DNA from: Gemmatimonadota bacterium
GTDB lineage: Bacteria > Gemmatimonadota > Gemmatimonadetes > Palauibacterales > Palauibacteraceae
Assembly: GCA_029262175.1 (NCBI GenBank)
Contig: JAJCZV010000022.1
Location: forward strand, 1 to 64,000
Reading direction: 5' to 3'
DNA length: 64,000 nt
Made by a program: the position numbers and the translations under genes. The notes under the pieces were generated by a model. The model was not told the origin of the DNA, did not search any database, and was given only the letters and a program-made list of their open reading frames with translations. This document shows positions 9,257 through 18,496 of this stretch, in pieces. Within the stretch, counting starts at the first letter, position 1, and the number at the start of each line of letters is the position of its first letter.

Positions 9257-11028
9257 GGGTCTCCGCGCGGGTCAGCGTCGTCGCGTTCTTTCTCCTGTTC
9301 GCGTCGGTCGGCTCATTCGAACCGGCACTGGGACAGGCGTCCGCGGCGGCCGAGCGTCGCGCGGTGGATCGGGCGCAACGGCTCAGGGTCGCGGGCGGAC
9401 CCGATGAGGCGATGGTCGCCCTCACGGAATATCTCGACGGTGCGCCGGCTGCGGTGGACGCGCTCCGCTTGCTCGGCGACTTGGCCACCGAAGCCGGAAG
9501 CACCACCGATTTTCTGGCCTACGCAGAACGTGCGGTCAGTGCCGCTCCGGAGGTTGCCGAGCTCCGTCGACTGTGGGTCGCGGCGCTCGTAGGCGCCTCA
9601 CAACGCGACTCCGCCAAAGCCGTCGCCGAGCGCTGGGTTGAGGACGACCAAGGCGCGACGGCCCGACGCTCGTTGGCGGATGTCCATCTGGCCATCGGCG
9701 ACTCCACCGCGGCGATCTCGGCGCTGCAAGCGGTGGCGGTCGGCCGCAGTCCCCAGCTCCTGGCGAAACTCGCCGATCTGCTTCTCGCCACCGGCGATCT
9801 CGAACCGTTGCGGGCGGTTTGGCTCGAGTTGCTCGGCCTGGACCCACCGCGGATCGATGATGTGGTAGAGGACCTTCGGGGGTCGGGGGAGCGCCAGGAC
9901 GAACTCCTCGCCCAGCTCAGTCAGTCGGTATTCGGGCGAACCGGCAGCCCGGGCAGGGCCGGCTCGATCATGGCTCTGCGACTCGGCCGGGCGGCGGCGG
10001 CTCGTCGGATGGCCGCAGACGCGCGGTCTGTGGACGACCTCGAGGCGGCGGCGTTTCTGCGCGAGTACGTCCGAGAGGCCGATGACGTCGGGTTGCCGGC
10101 AGAAGTGGCCTGGGCGGCGCTCCAGCTTGTTCAGTTGAGCCCGCGACCGGCAGATCGGATGCGATGGCAGGCCATGGCGGCCGACCGCGCGCTCGCCGCG
10201 GGCGACACCAGCGCCGCGCGTGACGCGTTCGTCGACTTGAGGCGCGACAGCGAACCTGGGGACGGGCCGTATGGACTGGCCTCGCGCCGACTCTTTAGCC
10301 TTCTCGCCGCCGACCCGACCTCGCTCAAAGAAGCCGGCGAACTCTTGGATCGATACGCCCGGCTCTATCCAGACTCCGGTCACGTCGAATCCGACATGCG
10401 CGGTGAGCTGGCCCTCGGCTTCGCCCGGGCAAATCAGATCGAGGCGGGAGAAGCGGTTCTCGCCGACGGGCGGCGTCGACTGCCCGCGTCCAGCATCGGG
10501 GCGGTCGAGGCCGCAGCCGCCCGGCTGTCGCTCTTTGCCGGACGGGCCGACTCGGCCGCCGCGCGAGCCAAGCGAAGTCTCACGCAGGACAACCTCGAGG
10601 CCTCGGAGGGCACGCGTCGGTTGCGCCTCCTGACGTTCGTACAGACCGCGGACTCGAGCGAGGTGCGGGTCATCGGAGCTGCCGCTCATGGTCTCTTGAT
10701 GAATCCGCAGGCGTTTGACCCCGGAGCGCCCCTTCGGGAGCTGGCCGGCCTCCCCGGCGGATCGGGACGTGCGACCGCGCTGGCTTTTCTGGCCGAGGAG
10801 GCGGTCGGCGCGCACCGGCCGGAGATCGCCCTGGGGCTCCAAAGACAGATCGTCCAGGCGTACCCGGGAAGCCCGGAGGCGCCGGCTGCGCTATTGGCCT
10901 TGGCTCGGGTGTCGACGGGCCAGGAGGCGGTGGTGTGGCTCGAGCAGCTGATCGTGGGGTATCCGGAAAGCGCGCTGGCACCGCTGGCCCGCCGGATGCT
11001 GACTCAAATCCAACGCGAGGGGCTGTGA
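9253..11028 (+). CDS. secreted helical-repeat (TPR-like) protein
   Basis: A 591-residue protein with a clear Sec signal peptide (hydrophobic core VVAFFLLFASVGSF, probable cleavage after about residue 29 near ALGQA). The remainder is Ala/Leu/Arg-rich and consists of repeated helical pairs of about 34-40 residues, read as divergent tetratricopeptide repeats, for example around AYPGSPEAPAALLALARVS. No enzyme motif is visible. It is coupled on both sides (ATGA with the DUF4175-like gene, GTGA with the next), suggesting that the three products act together in the periplasm. Function unknown. Confidence 0.8.
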   Translation: MRVSARVSVVAFFLLFASVGSFEPALGQASAAAERRAVDRAQRLRVAGGPDEAMVALTEYLDGAPAAVDALRLLGDLATEAGSTTDFLAYAERAVSAAPEVAELRRLWVAALVGASQRDSAKAVAERWVEDDQGATARRSLADVHLAIGDSTAAISALQAVAVGRSPQLLAKLADLLLATGDLEPLRAVWLELLGLDPPRIDDVVEDLRGSGERQDELLAQLSQSVFGRTGSPGRAGSIMALRLGRAAAARRMAADARSVDDLEAAAFLREYVREADDVGLPAEVAWAALQLVQLSPRPADRMRWQAMAADRALAAGDTSAARDAFVDLRRDSEPGDGPYGLASRRLFSLLAADPTSLKEAGELLDRYARLYPDSGHVESDMRGELALGFARANQIEAGEAVLADGRRRLPASSIGAVEAAAARLSLFAGRADSAAARAKRSLTQDNLEASEGTRRLRLLTFVQTADSSEVRVIGAAAHGLLMNPQAFDPGAPLRELAGLPGGSGRATALAFLAEEAVGAHRPEIALGLQRQIVQAYPGSPEAPAALLALARVSTGQEAVVWLEQLIVGYPESALAPLARRMLTQIQREGL

Positions 11029-12308
11029 TCGAAGTGCATAGAAATCTTGGAGTTCGAACGCTCCTGGTCCTCCTCCTTCTCCTCGCCGGAGGGTGGCCGG
11101 CCGCCGCCAGCGCCCAACTGTTGGTCCCCATGGACCGCGAACAGGAAAACCATCTCAAGGCGTACGGGTACACGTTCCAGATCCTCGGCGAAGGTCAAAC
11201 GGGCGAATGGCTTCTCAATTACCGAGCCGGTTCGTTCCTGGTCTCGGATACGCCCGACAATCGCCGCAAGGCTGCGCTCATGGGCGTGACGGTTCAGGAG
11301 ATCGGGGCGGGGGCGTTGGCGAGGGTTCGGCTAGAGATCGAATCGCAGAACATGGAAGCCGTTCCGCTGGAGAAGGCGCCCCGCATTGCGGTGTACACGC
11401 CGCCGAATAGCTCTCCCTGGGATGATGCGGTCACGATGGCGCTCGAGTATGCCGAGATCCCGTACGAGCAGGTTTGGGATGCGGATGTCCTCTCGGAGGC
11501 GCTCGACAACTATGACTGGCTACACCTTCACCACGAAGACTTTACGGGGCAGTACTCGAAGTTCTACCTCACCTACGCGTCCTCGCCTTGGCTCCAGGAA
11601 GAGGTGACGCGCAACGAGGCGGTCGCCCGCGAACTCGGGTTCGAGAACGTCCCGGCGCTCAAGAAGGCCGTCGCTCAAAGGCTGCACGACTATGTCGAAG
11701 GCGGCGGGTTCTTGTTCGCCATGTGCACTGCGACCGAAACGCTGGAGCTGGCGCTTGCAGCCGCGGATCTCGACATCGCCGCGTCGTTCGCCGACGGCTC
11801 CCCAGCCGACCTCGCGGCCAGCCAAAAGATGAACTGGGGCCGCACCCTCGCGTTCGAGAACGCCGTATTGGTGACCGACCCCACGCTGAGCGCGTTCAGC
11901 GACATCGATGGCCACCAGGTAAACACGCCGTGGCGCGTGGACCTGGGCAGCTACGCGCTCTTCGACTTTAGCGCGAAGTTCGATCCGGTCCCGGCGATGC
12001 TAACGCAGAATCACCAGCGCGTCTTGCCGGATTTCTACGGACTCACGACGACGTTTCGGACCGAACGCATTCGCGCTGGCGTGACGGTGCTGGCTGAAGA
12101 AGAGGGAAGAGGGCGCGTCAAATATCTCCACGGCACGCTCGGAGAGGGGACGTTCACTTACTTGGGAGGGCACGACCCCGAAGACCCGCGGCACTTGATC
12201 GGTGACGCGCCGACCGACCTGGATCTGCATCGACATTCCCCCGGGTACCGCTTGATTCTGAACAACGTCCTCTTTCCTGCCGCGAAGAAGAAGAAACTCA
12301 AGACATGA
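11025..12308 (+). CDS. conserved secreted protein with a class I glutaminase-like core
   Basis: A 427-residue protein with a signal peptide (TLLVLLLLLAGGWPAAASA) followed by QLLVPMDREQENHLKAYG. Proteins beginning this way are widespread in Bacteroidota and are, as I recall, often labelled 'asparagine synthetase B', but I see no AsnB ATP-pyrophosphatase or N-terminal nucleophile signature. The segment GGGFLFAMCTATE (Cys234) resembles the nucleophile elbow of class I glutaminase or ThuA-like folds, preceded by a DYDWLHLHHEDF strand. No catalytic triad can be proved. The GTG at 11025 overlaps the upstream stop; an in-frame GTG at 11034 is an alternative. It is coupled to the aminotransferase downstream. 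Confidence 0.75.
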   Translation: MIEVHRNLGVRTLLVLLLLLAGGWPAAASAQLLVPMDREQENHLKAYGYTFQILGEGQTGEWLLNYRAGSFLVSDTPDNRRKAALMGVTVQEIGAGALARVRLEIESQNMEAVPLEKAPRIAVYTPPNSSPWDDAVTMALEYAEIPYEQVWDADVLSEALDNYDWLHLHHEDFTGQYSKFYLTYASSPWLQEEVTRNEAVARELGFENVPALKKAVAQRLHDYVEGGGFLFAMCTATETLELALAAADLDIAASFADGSPADLAASQKMNWGRTLAFENAVLVTDPTLSAFSDIDGHQVNTPWRVDLGSYALFDFSAKFDPVPAMLTQNHQRVLPDFYGLTTTFRTERIRAGVTVLAEEEGRGRVKYLHGTLGEGTFTYLGGHDPEDPRHLIGDAPTDLDLHRHSPGYRLILNNVLFPAAKKKKLKT

Positions 12309-13465
12309 GCGTGTCCGTGCCGGAGCGACTACGGACGTTACCTCCGTATCCGCTGGCGGGTCTTCCGGAGGCCCGTGCACGACTGGAGGCCGAGGGGCGC
12401 GAGGTGCTGGATCTGGGCGCGGGCGACCCGGGGCTTCCGATCCCCGACGCGGCTCGACGGGCGCTGGCGGAGGCTGCGGGGCGGCCGGAACTCCAGCGCT
12501 ACGCGTTTCAGCGGGGGCTCCCGCACTTCCGTCGAGCGGTGGTGGACTTCATGAACCGACGGTATGGCCGAGATCTGGATCCGGACACGGAGGTTCTACC
12601 GCTTATCGGATCTAAGGAGGGACTCGCGAACCTGGCGTTCGCGACCCTCGACCCAGGCAGCACCGCGCTGATCCCGGACCCTGGCTACGCCCCGTACTTC
12701 GGGGGCGCGCACCTGGCGGGCGCGCGGACGCAACGCGTGCCGTTGCTTGCCGAGAATGGCTTTGTGGTTCCCCCCCGCGAGATCTCCGACGCGGACGGCG
12801 ACGTGCGCCTCGTTTATCTCAACTATCCAAACAATCCCACGGGCGCCTGCGTCGACCTTGAATACGTCAACGCGGTGGTCGAGGCGTGCCGGTCGCAAGA
12901 CGCCGTCCTCGCGTACGACAACGCATATGCCGAGATCGCCTTCGACGGCTACCGACCGCCGAGTCTCGTCGAAGCCGAGGGGGGATTGGCGGCTGGACTG
13001 GAGTTCCACTCCTTCTCCAAGAGCTTCAACATGACCGGCTGGCGGCTGGGTTGGGCGTGTGGCGGAGCAGAGCACATCAGCCGGCTGTCACGGATAAAGA
13101 GTTTCGTCGATACCGGGCCGTATCTCGGCATCCAATACGCAGGTGCGGCGGTCTTGGACGAGGCGGAGCCCTACCTCGAGCAGAACACGGCTCAACTCCG
13201 GGAGCGCCGAGACGCGGCCGTGGCCGCCTTCACGGAGATCGGTCTCGAATTGAAGGCGCCCAAGGCCACCTTGTACCTCTGGTTCCCAGTTCCGGGCCCC
13301 GCGTCCTCGCGCGATTTCGCGCTCCGGCTGCTCGAGCAGGAGGCCGTAATCCTGCTGCCCGGCTCCGGGCTGGGCGAAGCGGGTGAGGGGTTTCTGCGGG
13401 CCGCGTTGACGCTTCCGGCCGATGGGTATCGCGAAGTCGCGCGCCGCATCGCTCGAGTGCTCTAG
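12305..13465 (+). CDS. class I/II PLP-dependent aminotransferase
   Basis: A 386-residue fold-type I aminotransferase of the aspartate / LL-diaminopimelate aminotransferase group. It shows LDLGAGDPGLPIP at the N-terminus, YPNNPTGA, the Asp/Tyr cofactor pair in LAYDNAYAEIAF, and the Schiff-base lysine in SFSKSFNMTGWRLGW (K239). LL-DAP aminotransferase, or an aspartate/aromatic aminotransferase, are both possible; the sequence alone does not settle substrate. It is coupled (ATGA) to the secreted protein gene and is followed after 15 bases by the TonB-like gene. A cytosolic enzyme among envelope genes is unexplained and may be only operon packing. Confidence 0.9.
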   Translation: MSVSVPERLRTLPPYPLAGLPEARARLEAEGREVLDLGAGDPGLPIPDAARRALAEAAGRPELQRYAFQRGLPHFRRAVVDFMNRRYGRDLDPDTEVLPLIGSKEGLANLAFATLDPGSTALIPDPGYAPYFGGAHLAGARTQRVPLLAENGFVVPPREISDADGDVRLVYLNYPNNPTGACVDLEYVNAVVEACRSQDAVLAYDNAYAEIAFDGYRPPSLVEAEGGLAAGLEFHSFSKSFNMTGWRLGWACGGAEHISRLSRIKSFVDTGPYLGIQYAGAAVLDEAEPYLEQNTAQLRERRDAAVAAFTEIGLELKAPKATLYLWFPVPGPASSRDFALRLLEQEAVILLPGSGLGEAGEGFLRAALTLPADGYREVARRIARVL

Positions 13466-13480
13466 GCGGGTTGCCGACCG

Positions 13481-14359
13481 ATGGCTGCTCCCGAGGAGAG
13501 CTGGTCCAAGGACCGACGGCAACGCGATCGCTTTGGTCGACGTGCGTTTTGGGGCGGGCTCGCGGCATCGGCGCTCCTCCACCTCCTCGTCCTCTTCATT
13601 GCCGGGCGAATCGTCATCCACACCACGGGGTTCGCGACGCCGACGGTGGAGACCGTGCCGGCGCCCGAGGGGTTGGTCGTCGTCCAGATCCCGGCCACTC
13701 CGCTGGAGACCGCGCCGGAGGAGCCACGTCCCGAACCCCAGCCTGAGGAGGTCGAGGTCGAGGTGGCGGAGGAACCGCCACAGGAAGCCGAGGCCCCCGA
13801 GGAAGATCCCGAGGACGAGGGAAGTTTGCCGAACGCACCCGGGGTCGGCGCTCCAGGCGCCCCGGGTCAACCCGAGGAGGGCGACCGCCTCTCGAACGCC
13901 TCCCGGCTACGGCTTCGGTTCAGCGATCGGCGCCTGTGGTTCGACCCCCAAGATCCGATGCTGTTTGGTGACCGCCTGGCTCGTTTCGCTCGGGCGGACA
14001 GCGCGGTCCGAGCGATTCTTCGCGACTGGCTCGATAGCCTGAACCTCACGGAAGAGCAGGCCCGTCGCGCTCGAGACTGGACGTTCGAGAAGGACGGAAA
14101 ACGGTGGGGAATCTCCGAAGAGGGGATTCACCTCGGCGACATCACGATTCCCATCCCGTTCGGGTTTCAGCAATCGGGTCCGCACAGACGCGCGTTTGAA
14201 CAAGCAGTTCGAGATCTTACAGAGATTCAGCGGCAAGATCTCCGGGCCGATATCGAAGAGGTGATGGACGAGCGTCGAGACGCGATGCGCGAGCGGTCCG
14301 AGGAGGAGGTTCGCCGCCGCCGCGGGGGCGACACGATTCAGGTGCGTGCGCCGCCCTAA
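13481..14359 (+). CDS. TonB-like membrane-anchored protein of unknown function
   Basis: A 292-residue protein with a short basic N-terminus, one transmembrane helix (about 22-44, ALLHLLVLFIAG), then a Pro/Glu-rich stretch (about 70-115) such as EEPRPEPQPEEVEVEV, as in TonB and TolA proteins that span the periplasm. The C-terminal 150 residues are charged and helical and do not show the TonB C-terminal fold motif, so a TonB role is not supported. It ends in a very basic segment (EEEVRRRRGGD). The gene is followed by a good intrinsic terminator, so it appears to close the operon starting near rsmI. Confidence 0.7.
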   Translation: MAAPEESWSKDRRQRDRFGRRAFWGGLAASALLHLLVLFIAGRIVIHTTGFATPTVETVPAPEGLVVVQIPATPLETAPEEPRPEPQPEEVEVEVAEEPPQEAEAPEEDPEDEGSLPNAPGVGAPGAPGQPEEGDRLSNASRLRLRFSDRRLWFDPQDPMLFGDRLARFARADSAVRAILRDWLDSLNLTEEQARRARDWTFEKDGKRWGISEEGIHLGDITIPIPFGFQQSGPHRRAFEQAVRDLTEIQRQDLRADIEEVMDERRDAMRERSEEEVRRRRGGDTIQVRAPP

Positions 14360-14441
14360 TCCGCCCGGTCGGTACTTGGAAAGTGCGGCGCACATACGTT
14401 TCGCGTCGCAGGGTGCGCCGTTAAACTGACCCCGAACCGCA

Positions 14442-14466
14442 CGTCGGTGCCTTGCCGGCGTTTTTT
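14442..14466 (+). terminator. intrinsic terminator before valS
   Basis: CGTCGG at 14442-14447 pairs with CCGGCG at 14455-14460 (one G-U pair), with a 7-base loop and a T6 tract immediately after. It most likely ends the upstream operon. Lying 39 bases before valS, it could also act on a longer valS leader, but no T-box motif is present. Confidence 0.6.
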
Positions 14467-14504
14467 ACACGACCGTCGAACCCGCCATCTGTAGGAGTCG
14501 CCCG

Positions 14505-17168
14505 TTGGATCCTGAACTTCCTTCGAGCGAGCTCGCGCCGCGTTACGATCCGTCGGGTCTAGAGGGCCCCCTCTACCAGCGCTGGGTCGACTCGGGCGTG
14601 TTTCATGTCGAGGCCTCGGACGTCGACCGCCCCTACTCGATCGCGATCCCCCCGCCCAACGTGACGGCGGTCCTGCACATGGGCCACGGTCTGAACAACA
14701 CGTTGCAGGACGTCCTGATCCGTAGACGACGGATGCAGGGCTACGATGTCTTGTGGGTGCCTGGTACCGATCACGCCGGGATCGCGACGCAAAACGTGGT
14801 CGAGCGTGAGTTGGCGAAGAACGATCAGACGCGATTCGATCTCGGTCGCGAGAAGTTTGTCGAGCGCGTGTGGGAGTGGGTGGATGAATACGGCGGCCGG
14901 ATTATCGGCCAGCTCCGTGAGATCGGGTGTTCGTGCGATTGGGATCGCACACGGTTTACGCTCGACGAAGGATTGTCCAGCGCCGTACGCGAAGTTTTCG
15001 TTCGACTGCACGAAAAAGATCTCATCTATCGCGGACGATACATCATCAATTGGTGTCCCCGCTGCGCGACTGCGCTCTCCAACGAAGAGGCGGAGCACCG
15101 AGACCACAATGGGAAGTTGTACCGGATTCGTTACCCGCTGGGCGATGGAGAATTTGTAGAGGTCGCGACCACGCGACCCGAGACGATGCTGGGCGATACC
15201 GCGCTGGCCGTTCATCCGGGCGATGAACGATATCAAGCGCTCATTGGACGAGAGGTCGAGCTCCCTCTCGTGGGTCGCGCGCTGCCCGTCGTCGCGGATG
15301 ACTACGTCGACCCCGAGTTCGGATCCGGCGTGGTCAAGGTCACGCCCGCGCACGATCCGAACGACTTCGAGATCGGGTTGCGGCACGGGCTCGAGACGCT
15401 CGATGTGATGACGGACGCCGGAACGATGAACGATTCGGTGCCCGAGGCCTATCGTGGATTGGATCGCTTCGAGGCGCGTAAGCGCGTGGTCAAAGATCTC
15501 GAGGTGGGTGGGTATTTGGTGAGTGTCGAGGATCACCCCCACACCGTCGGCCGCTGCTATCGATGCGACACGGTCGTCGAGCCCCGCCTGAGTCTGCAGT
15601 GGTTTGTCCGGATGGCTCCCTTGGCCGAGCCCGCCCTCGACGCCTATCGGAGTGGCGAACTTCGGTTTCATCCGGCCCGGTACGGCAAGATTTACGAGAA
15701 CTGGATGGAGAACATCCGGGATTGGTGTATCAGCCGTCAGCTCTGGTGGGGGCACCGCATCCCCGTCTGGTACTGTCAGGATTCAGAGTGCGGCGAGATC
15801 ATCGTATCTCGCGAGGACGCCGACGTTTGTCCCGGGTGCGGTGGCGGCATCGTGCAGGACGAGGACGTCCTCGACACGTGGTTCAGTTCCTGGTTGTGGC
15901 CGTTTTCGACCCTGGGGTGGCCAGAGGAGCACCCCGACGTCAGGGCCTTCTATCCCACGAATGCCGTCGTCACCGCGCCGGAGATCCTGTTCTTCTGGGT
16001 GGCCCGGATGGTCATGGCCGGATGCGAGTTCATGGGAGAGATCCCGTTTACGGATGTGCTGCTCAACGGGACCGTGCGTGACCACCTCGGGCGTCGGATG
16101 TCGAAGTCGCTTGGTAACGGCATCGACCCGCTGCAAGTCGTTGAAGCATATGGTGCTGACGCCATGCGTTTCACGTTGGTTAGAGGGTCTCCGCTGGGGA
16201 CCGATCTACAGCTGAACAACGAGGATCTCGAGGAGGCGTTTCGACCCGGGCGAAACTTCGCCAACAAGATGTGGAACGCCGCGCGGTTCGCCCTTCCGCA
16301 CGTTCAACCGGCGAGCGAGGGCGAGGTCGGAGATGAACTCGCGGATCGTTGGATCTTGAGCCGGCTGGCCCGAGCGGGGCGAGAGATCGACGACGCGTTC
16401 GAGAGTTTCCGGCTCCACGAGGCGGCAGAGGCGTGTCACGCCTTTGTCTGGGGAGATTTCTGCGACTGGTATTTGGAGATGTCCAAACGGCGTCTGCTTG
16501 CCGGCGGGGAAGAAGCAGAAGCGGCGGGACGGACGTTGACGGTCGCGATGCGCGGCTGGCTCAGCTTGCTTCACCCGATCATGCCGTTTATCACGGAAGT
16601 GATCGCCGAGCGGCTCCCGGGGGCCGCCGGAACCTCGCTGGTCACCGGTCCGTGGCCCGACCTCCCGGACGCCTGGATCGATCCAGAGGCCGAGCAGGCC
16701 ATCGACGCTCTTCGTGAACTGGTCGGAACCGTCCGCGCCCTGCGGGCCGAGTATCGCGTGGACCCGGGAGCCAAGGTCGTTCTCCGACTCGGAGCCGCTT
16801 CGGACGCGCTGAAGCAGGCGGTGGCGCTAGAAGAGGGGAGCGCCAAGACCCTCGCCGGGTTGTCGGCCATCGAACCGCTGGAGGCCGGTGCGAGCGGGGC
16901 GGGAGGGCACGCCGTGCTCCGCATGGGCGGCGAGGTGTTCGTACCGCTCGAGGGCGTCATCGACTTGGATCGCGAACGCGGACGCATCAAAGCCGAAGCC
17001 GAACGCGTCGTCGTTCTGCTCGCGAACACCAAGGCCAAGCTCGAGAACGTCGGCTTCGTCAACAACGCGCCCGCCGAGGTGATCGAGCGCGAACGGGCCA
17101 AGGTGACGTCCCTCGAGGAGCAGGGAACTCAGCTCTCGAAGAAGCTGCGCTCCCTCGGTGGCGCGTGA
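14505..17168 (+). CDS. valS: valyl-tRNA synthetase
   Basis: An 887-residue class I aminoacyl-tRNA synthetase that charges tRNA-Val. The HIGH-type motif appears as LHMGHGLNN (about residue 58) inside PPPNVTAVLHMGH, and the KMSKS loop as RRMSKSLGNGIDP (about 532). The CP1 editing domain (TRPETMLGDTAL) and the C-terminal coiled-coil arm (RIKAEAERVVVLLANTKAKL) are both present, so the protein is complete. The start is TTG at 14505 with AGGAG at 14493-14497. The next gene overlaps its stop as GTGA. Confidence 0.97.
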   Translation: MDPELPSSELAPRYDPSGLEGPLYQRWVDSGVFHVEASDVDRPYSIAIPPPNVTAVLHMGHGLNNTLQDVLIRRRRMQGYDVLWVPGTDHAGIATQNVVERELAKNDQTRFDLGREKFVERVWEWVDEYGGRIIGQLREIGCSCDWDRTRFTLDEGLSSAVREVFVRLHEKDLIYRGRYIINWCPRCATALSNEEAEHRDHNGKLYRIRYPLGDGEFVEVATTRPETMLGDTALAVHPGDERYQALIGREVELPLVGRALPVVADDYVDPEFGSGVVKVTPAHDPNDFEIGLRHGLETLDVMTDAGTMNDSVPEAYRGLDRFEARKRVVKDLEVGGYLVSVEDHPHTVGRCYRCDTVVEPRLSLQWFVRMAPLAEPALDAYRSGELRFHPARYGKIYENWMENIRDWCISRQLWWGHRIPVWYCQDSECGEIIVSREDADVCPGCGGGIVQDEDVLDTWFSSWLWPFSTLGWPEEHPDVRAFYPTNAVVTAPEILFFWVARMVMAGCEFMGEIPFTDVLLNGTVRDHLGRRMSKSLGNGIDPLQVVEAYGADAMRFTLVRGSPLGTDLQLNNEDLEEAFRPGRNFANKMWNAARFALPHVQPASEGEVGDELADRWILSRLARAGREIDDAFESFRLHEAAEACHAFVWGDFCDWYLEMSKRRLLAGGEEAEAAGRTLTVAMRGWLSLLHPIMPFITEVIAERLPGAAGTSLVTGPWPDLPDAWIDPEAEQAIDALRELVGTVRALRAEYRVDPGAKVVLRLGAASDALKQAVALEEGSAKTLAGLSAIEPLEAGASGAGGHAVLRMGGEVFVPLEGVIDLDRERGRIKAEAERVVVLLANTKAKLENVGFVNNAPAEVIERERAKVTSLEEQGTQLSKKLRSLGGA

Positions 17169-18496
17169 CGCCCAGTACCGATCGCGGCATGCAGAGCCGC
17201 CTGTTCGGAGCGATGGCCGCGGTCGCACTGTCCGTCGCGTGCGCCAAGGAGCTTCCTCCGCCGGGGTCCCATCCGGACCTGGTTCCCCCGCGCATCGCCT
17301 CGATCGAGCCCGCACCGGACTCGGTGGTCGCCGGATTCGACGGCGGGCTGCGGATCCGATTCGACGAGCCGGTGAACATCCCCACCGACCTGGCCCGACG
17401 GATGTTTGCGTCTCCGATGGAACCCTACCAGATGGAGACGGGCTTCTCCGATATGCGTCTGAGGCCCCGAGCTGGCTGGAGGCAAGGCATCGTGTACTGC
17501 TATTCGATCCCGGAGGGCGTCGCCGACCTGTTGCGGAATCGAATCGAAGACACGACCGAGTTTTGTTTCTCGACCGGCCCGGCCATCGCCAACACCCGCG
17601 TCACCGGAACCATTACCGATGCCATTACGGGGCTCCCGCAGAACGAAGCGCGCGTCGCGTTTATCGGACTCGATAGCCTCGCCGCGCCGACGGATTCGGT
17701 GACGTCCGAAGACCGCTTCTATTACGGGGCGCTCACCGATACCGAGGGTCGTTTTTCCGCTAGATCGCTCCCGCCGGGCGAGTATCAAGCGATCGGGTTT
17801 ATCGACCAGAATCGGAACTTCACGTTTCAACGCAGTATCGAGGCCTACGACAGCGCGACGTTCGTGTCGGCAGACGACAACGTCCCGAACCTCGTGTTGA
17901 ACGTCGTTCCACCGGACAGCACTCCGCCGGTGCTTCTGCGGGTCCTGGCAACCGATAGGGTCACCATCCAACTCGAGTTTGACGACTACCTCCTCAATCC
18001 CCCGGAGACGACGCCCCAGATCGTCGTCCGCGACTCCACGACCAACCTTCCGCTCGCGGTGATCGAGACCCTCGTGGGGCAAGTCACGCAGGTGACGTTC
18101 ACGTCGTCCGAGCCCGTGCCCGACACGATCGGTGTCGCGGTCGATTCCCTGGCGGCTGCGGACGAGCCCGCGTTCGTGGCGCCCGACTCGCTGTTTGGCG
18201 CGCTGGAAGACACCGCGGTGTTGCCGACTCGTTTCGTCTCGGTACGCCTCGGGGTGGCGTTGGATTCGACCACCTACCTCGTGGAGACTTCGGGGGTCGT
18301 CAACGTCAGACGGCTGGCTGGCGAGAGCGACACGACGTTTGTCGCTGAGCCACCGCCGCCTCCACCGCCGCCGGTCCCCGACTCGCTCGGCGTCGGATTC
18401 GACACCCTATCCGCCACCGACTCCACGACGGCTGGAATCGACACGCTCTCGGCGCCGGGAGACACCGTGTTTCGCCGACGCAGGGCCCGCCGGTGA
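17165..18496 (+). CDS. lipoprotein with bacterial Ig-like domain
   Basis: A 443-residue secreted protein. After a short hydrophobic stretch ending LSVACAKE (a likely lipid-modified Cys) comes a Big_5-type Ig-like domain (PRIASIEPAPDSVVAGFDGG, then LRIRFDEPVN), a carboxypeptidase-regulatory-like segment (VTGTITDAITGLPQ, LPPGEYQAIGFIDQN), more beta-rich sequence, and a proline-rich linker (EPPPPPPPPVP) before a basic C-terminus. This arrangement is common in FCB-group lipoproteins of unknown role. The start is GTG 17165 overlapping valS, or the in-frame ATG at 17189. It is coupled to selA downstream. Confidence 0.78.
   Translation: MTPSTDRGMQSRLFGAMAAVALSVACAKELPPPGSHPDLVPPRIASIEPAPDSVVAGFDGGLRIRFDEPVNIPTDLARRMFASPMEPYQMETGFSDMRLRPRAGWRQGIVYCYSIPEGVADLLRNRIEDTTEFCFSTGPAIANTRVTGTITDAITGLPQNEARVAFIGLDSLAAPTDSVTSEDRFYYGALTDTEGRFSARSLPPGEYQAIGFIDQNRNFTFQRSIEAYDSATFVSADDNVPNLVLNVVPPDSTPPVLLRVLATDRVTIQLEFDDYLLNPPETTPQIVVRDSTTNLPLAVIETLVGQVTQVTFTSSEPVPDTIGVAVDSLAAADEPAFVAPDSLFGALEDTAVLPTRFVSVRLGVALDSTTYLVETSGVVNVRRLAGESDTTFVAEPPPPPPPPVPDSLGVGFDTLSATDSTTAGIDTLSAPGDTVFRRRRARR

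Noticed and set aside
11025..12308. True asparagine synthetase B
   Set aside because: It has a signal peptide and lacks the N-terminal Cys nucleophile and ATP-pyrophosphatase loop of AsnB.
14360..14504. T-box leader for valS
   Set aside because: A terminator hairpin is present but no T-box AGGGTGGNACCGCG motif or specifier loop can be seen.
14559..15755. 398-residue minus-strand open frame opposite valS
   Set aside because: Shadow of valS with no recognisable domain.
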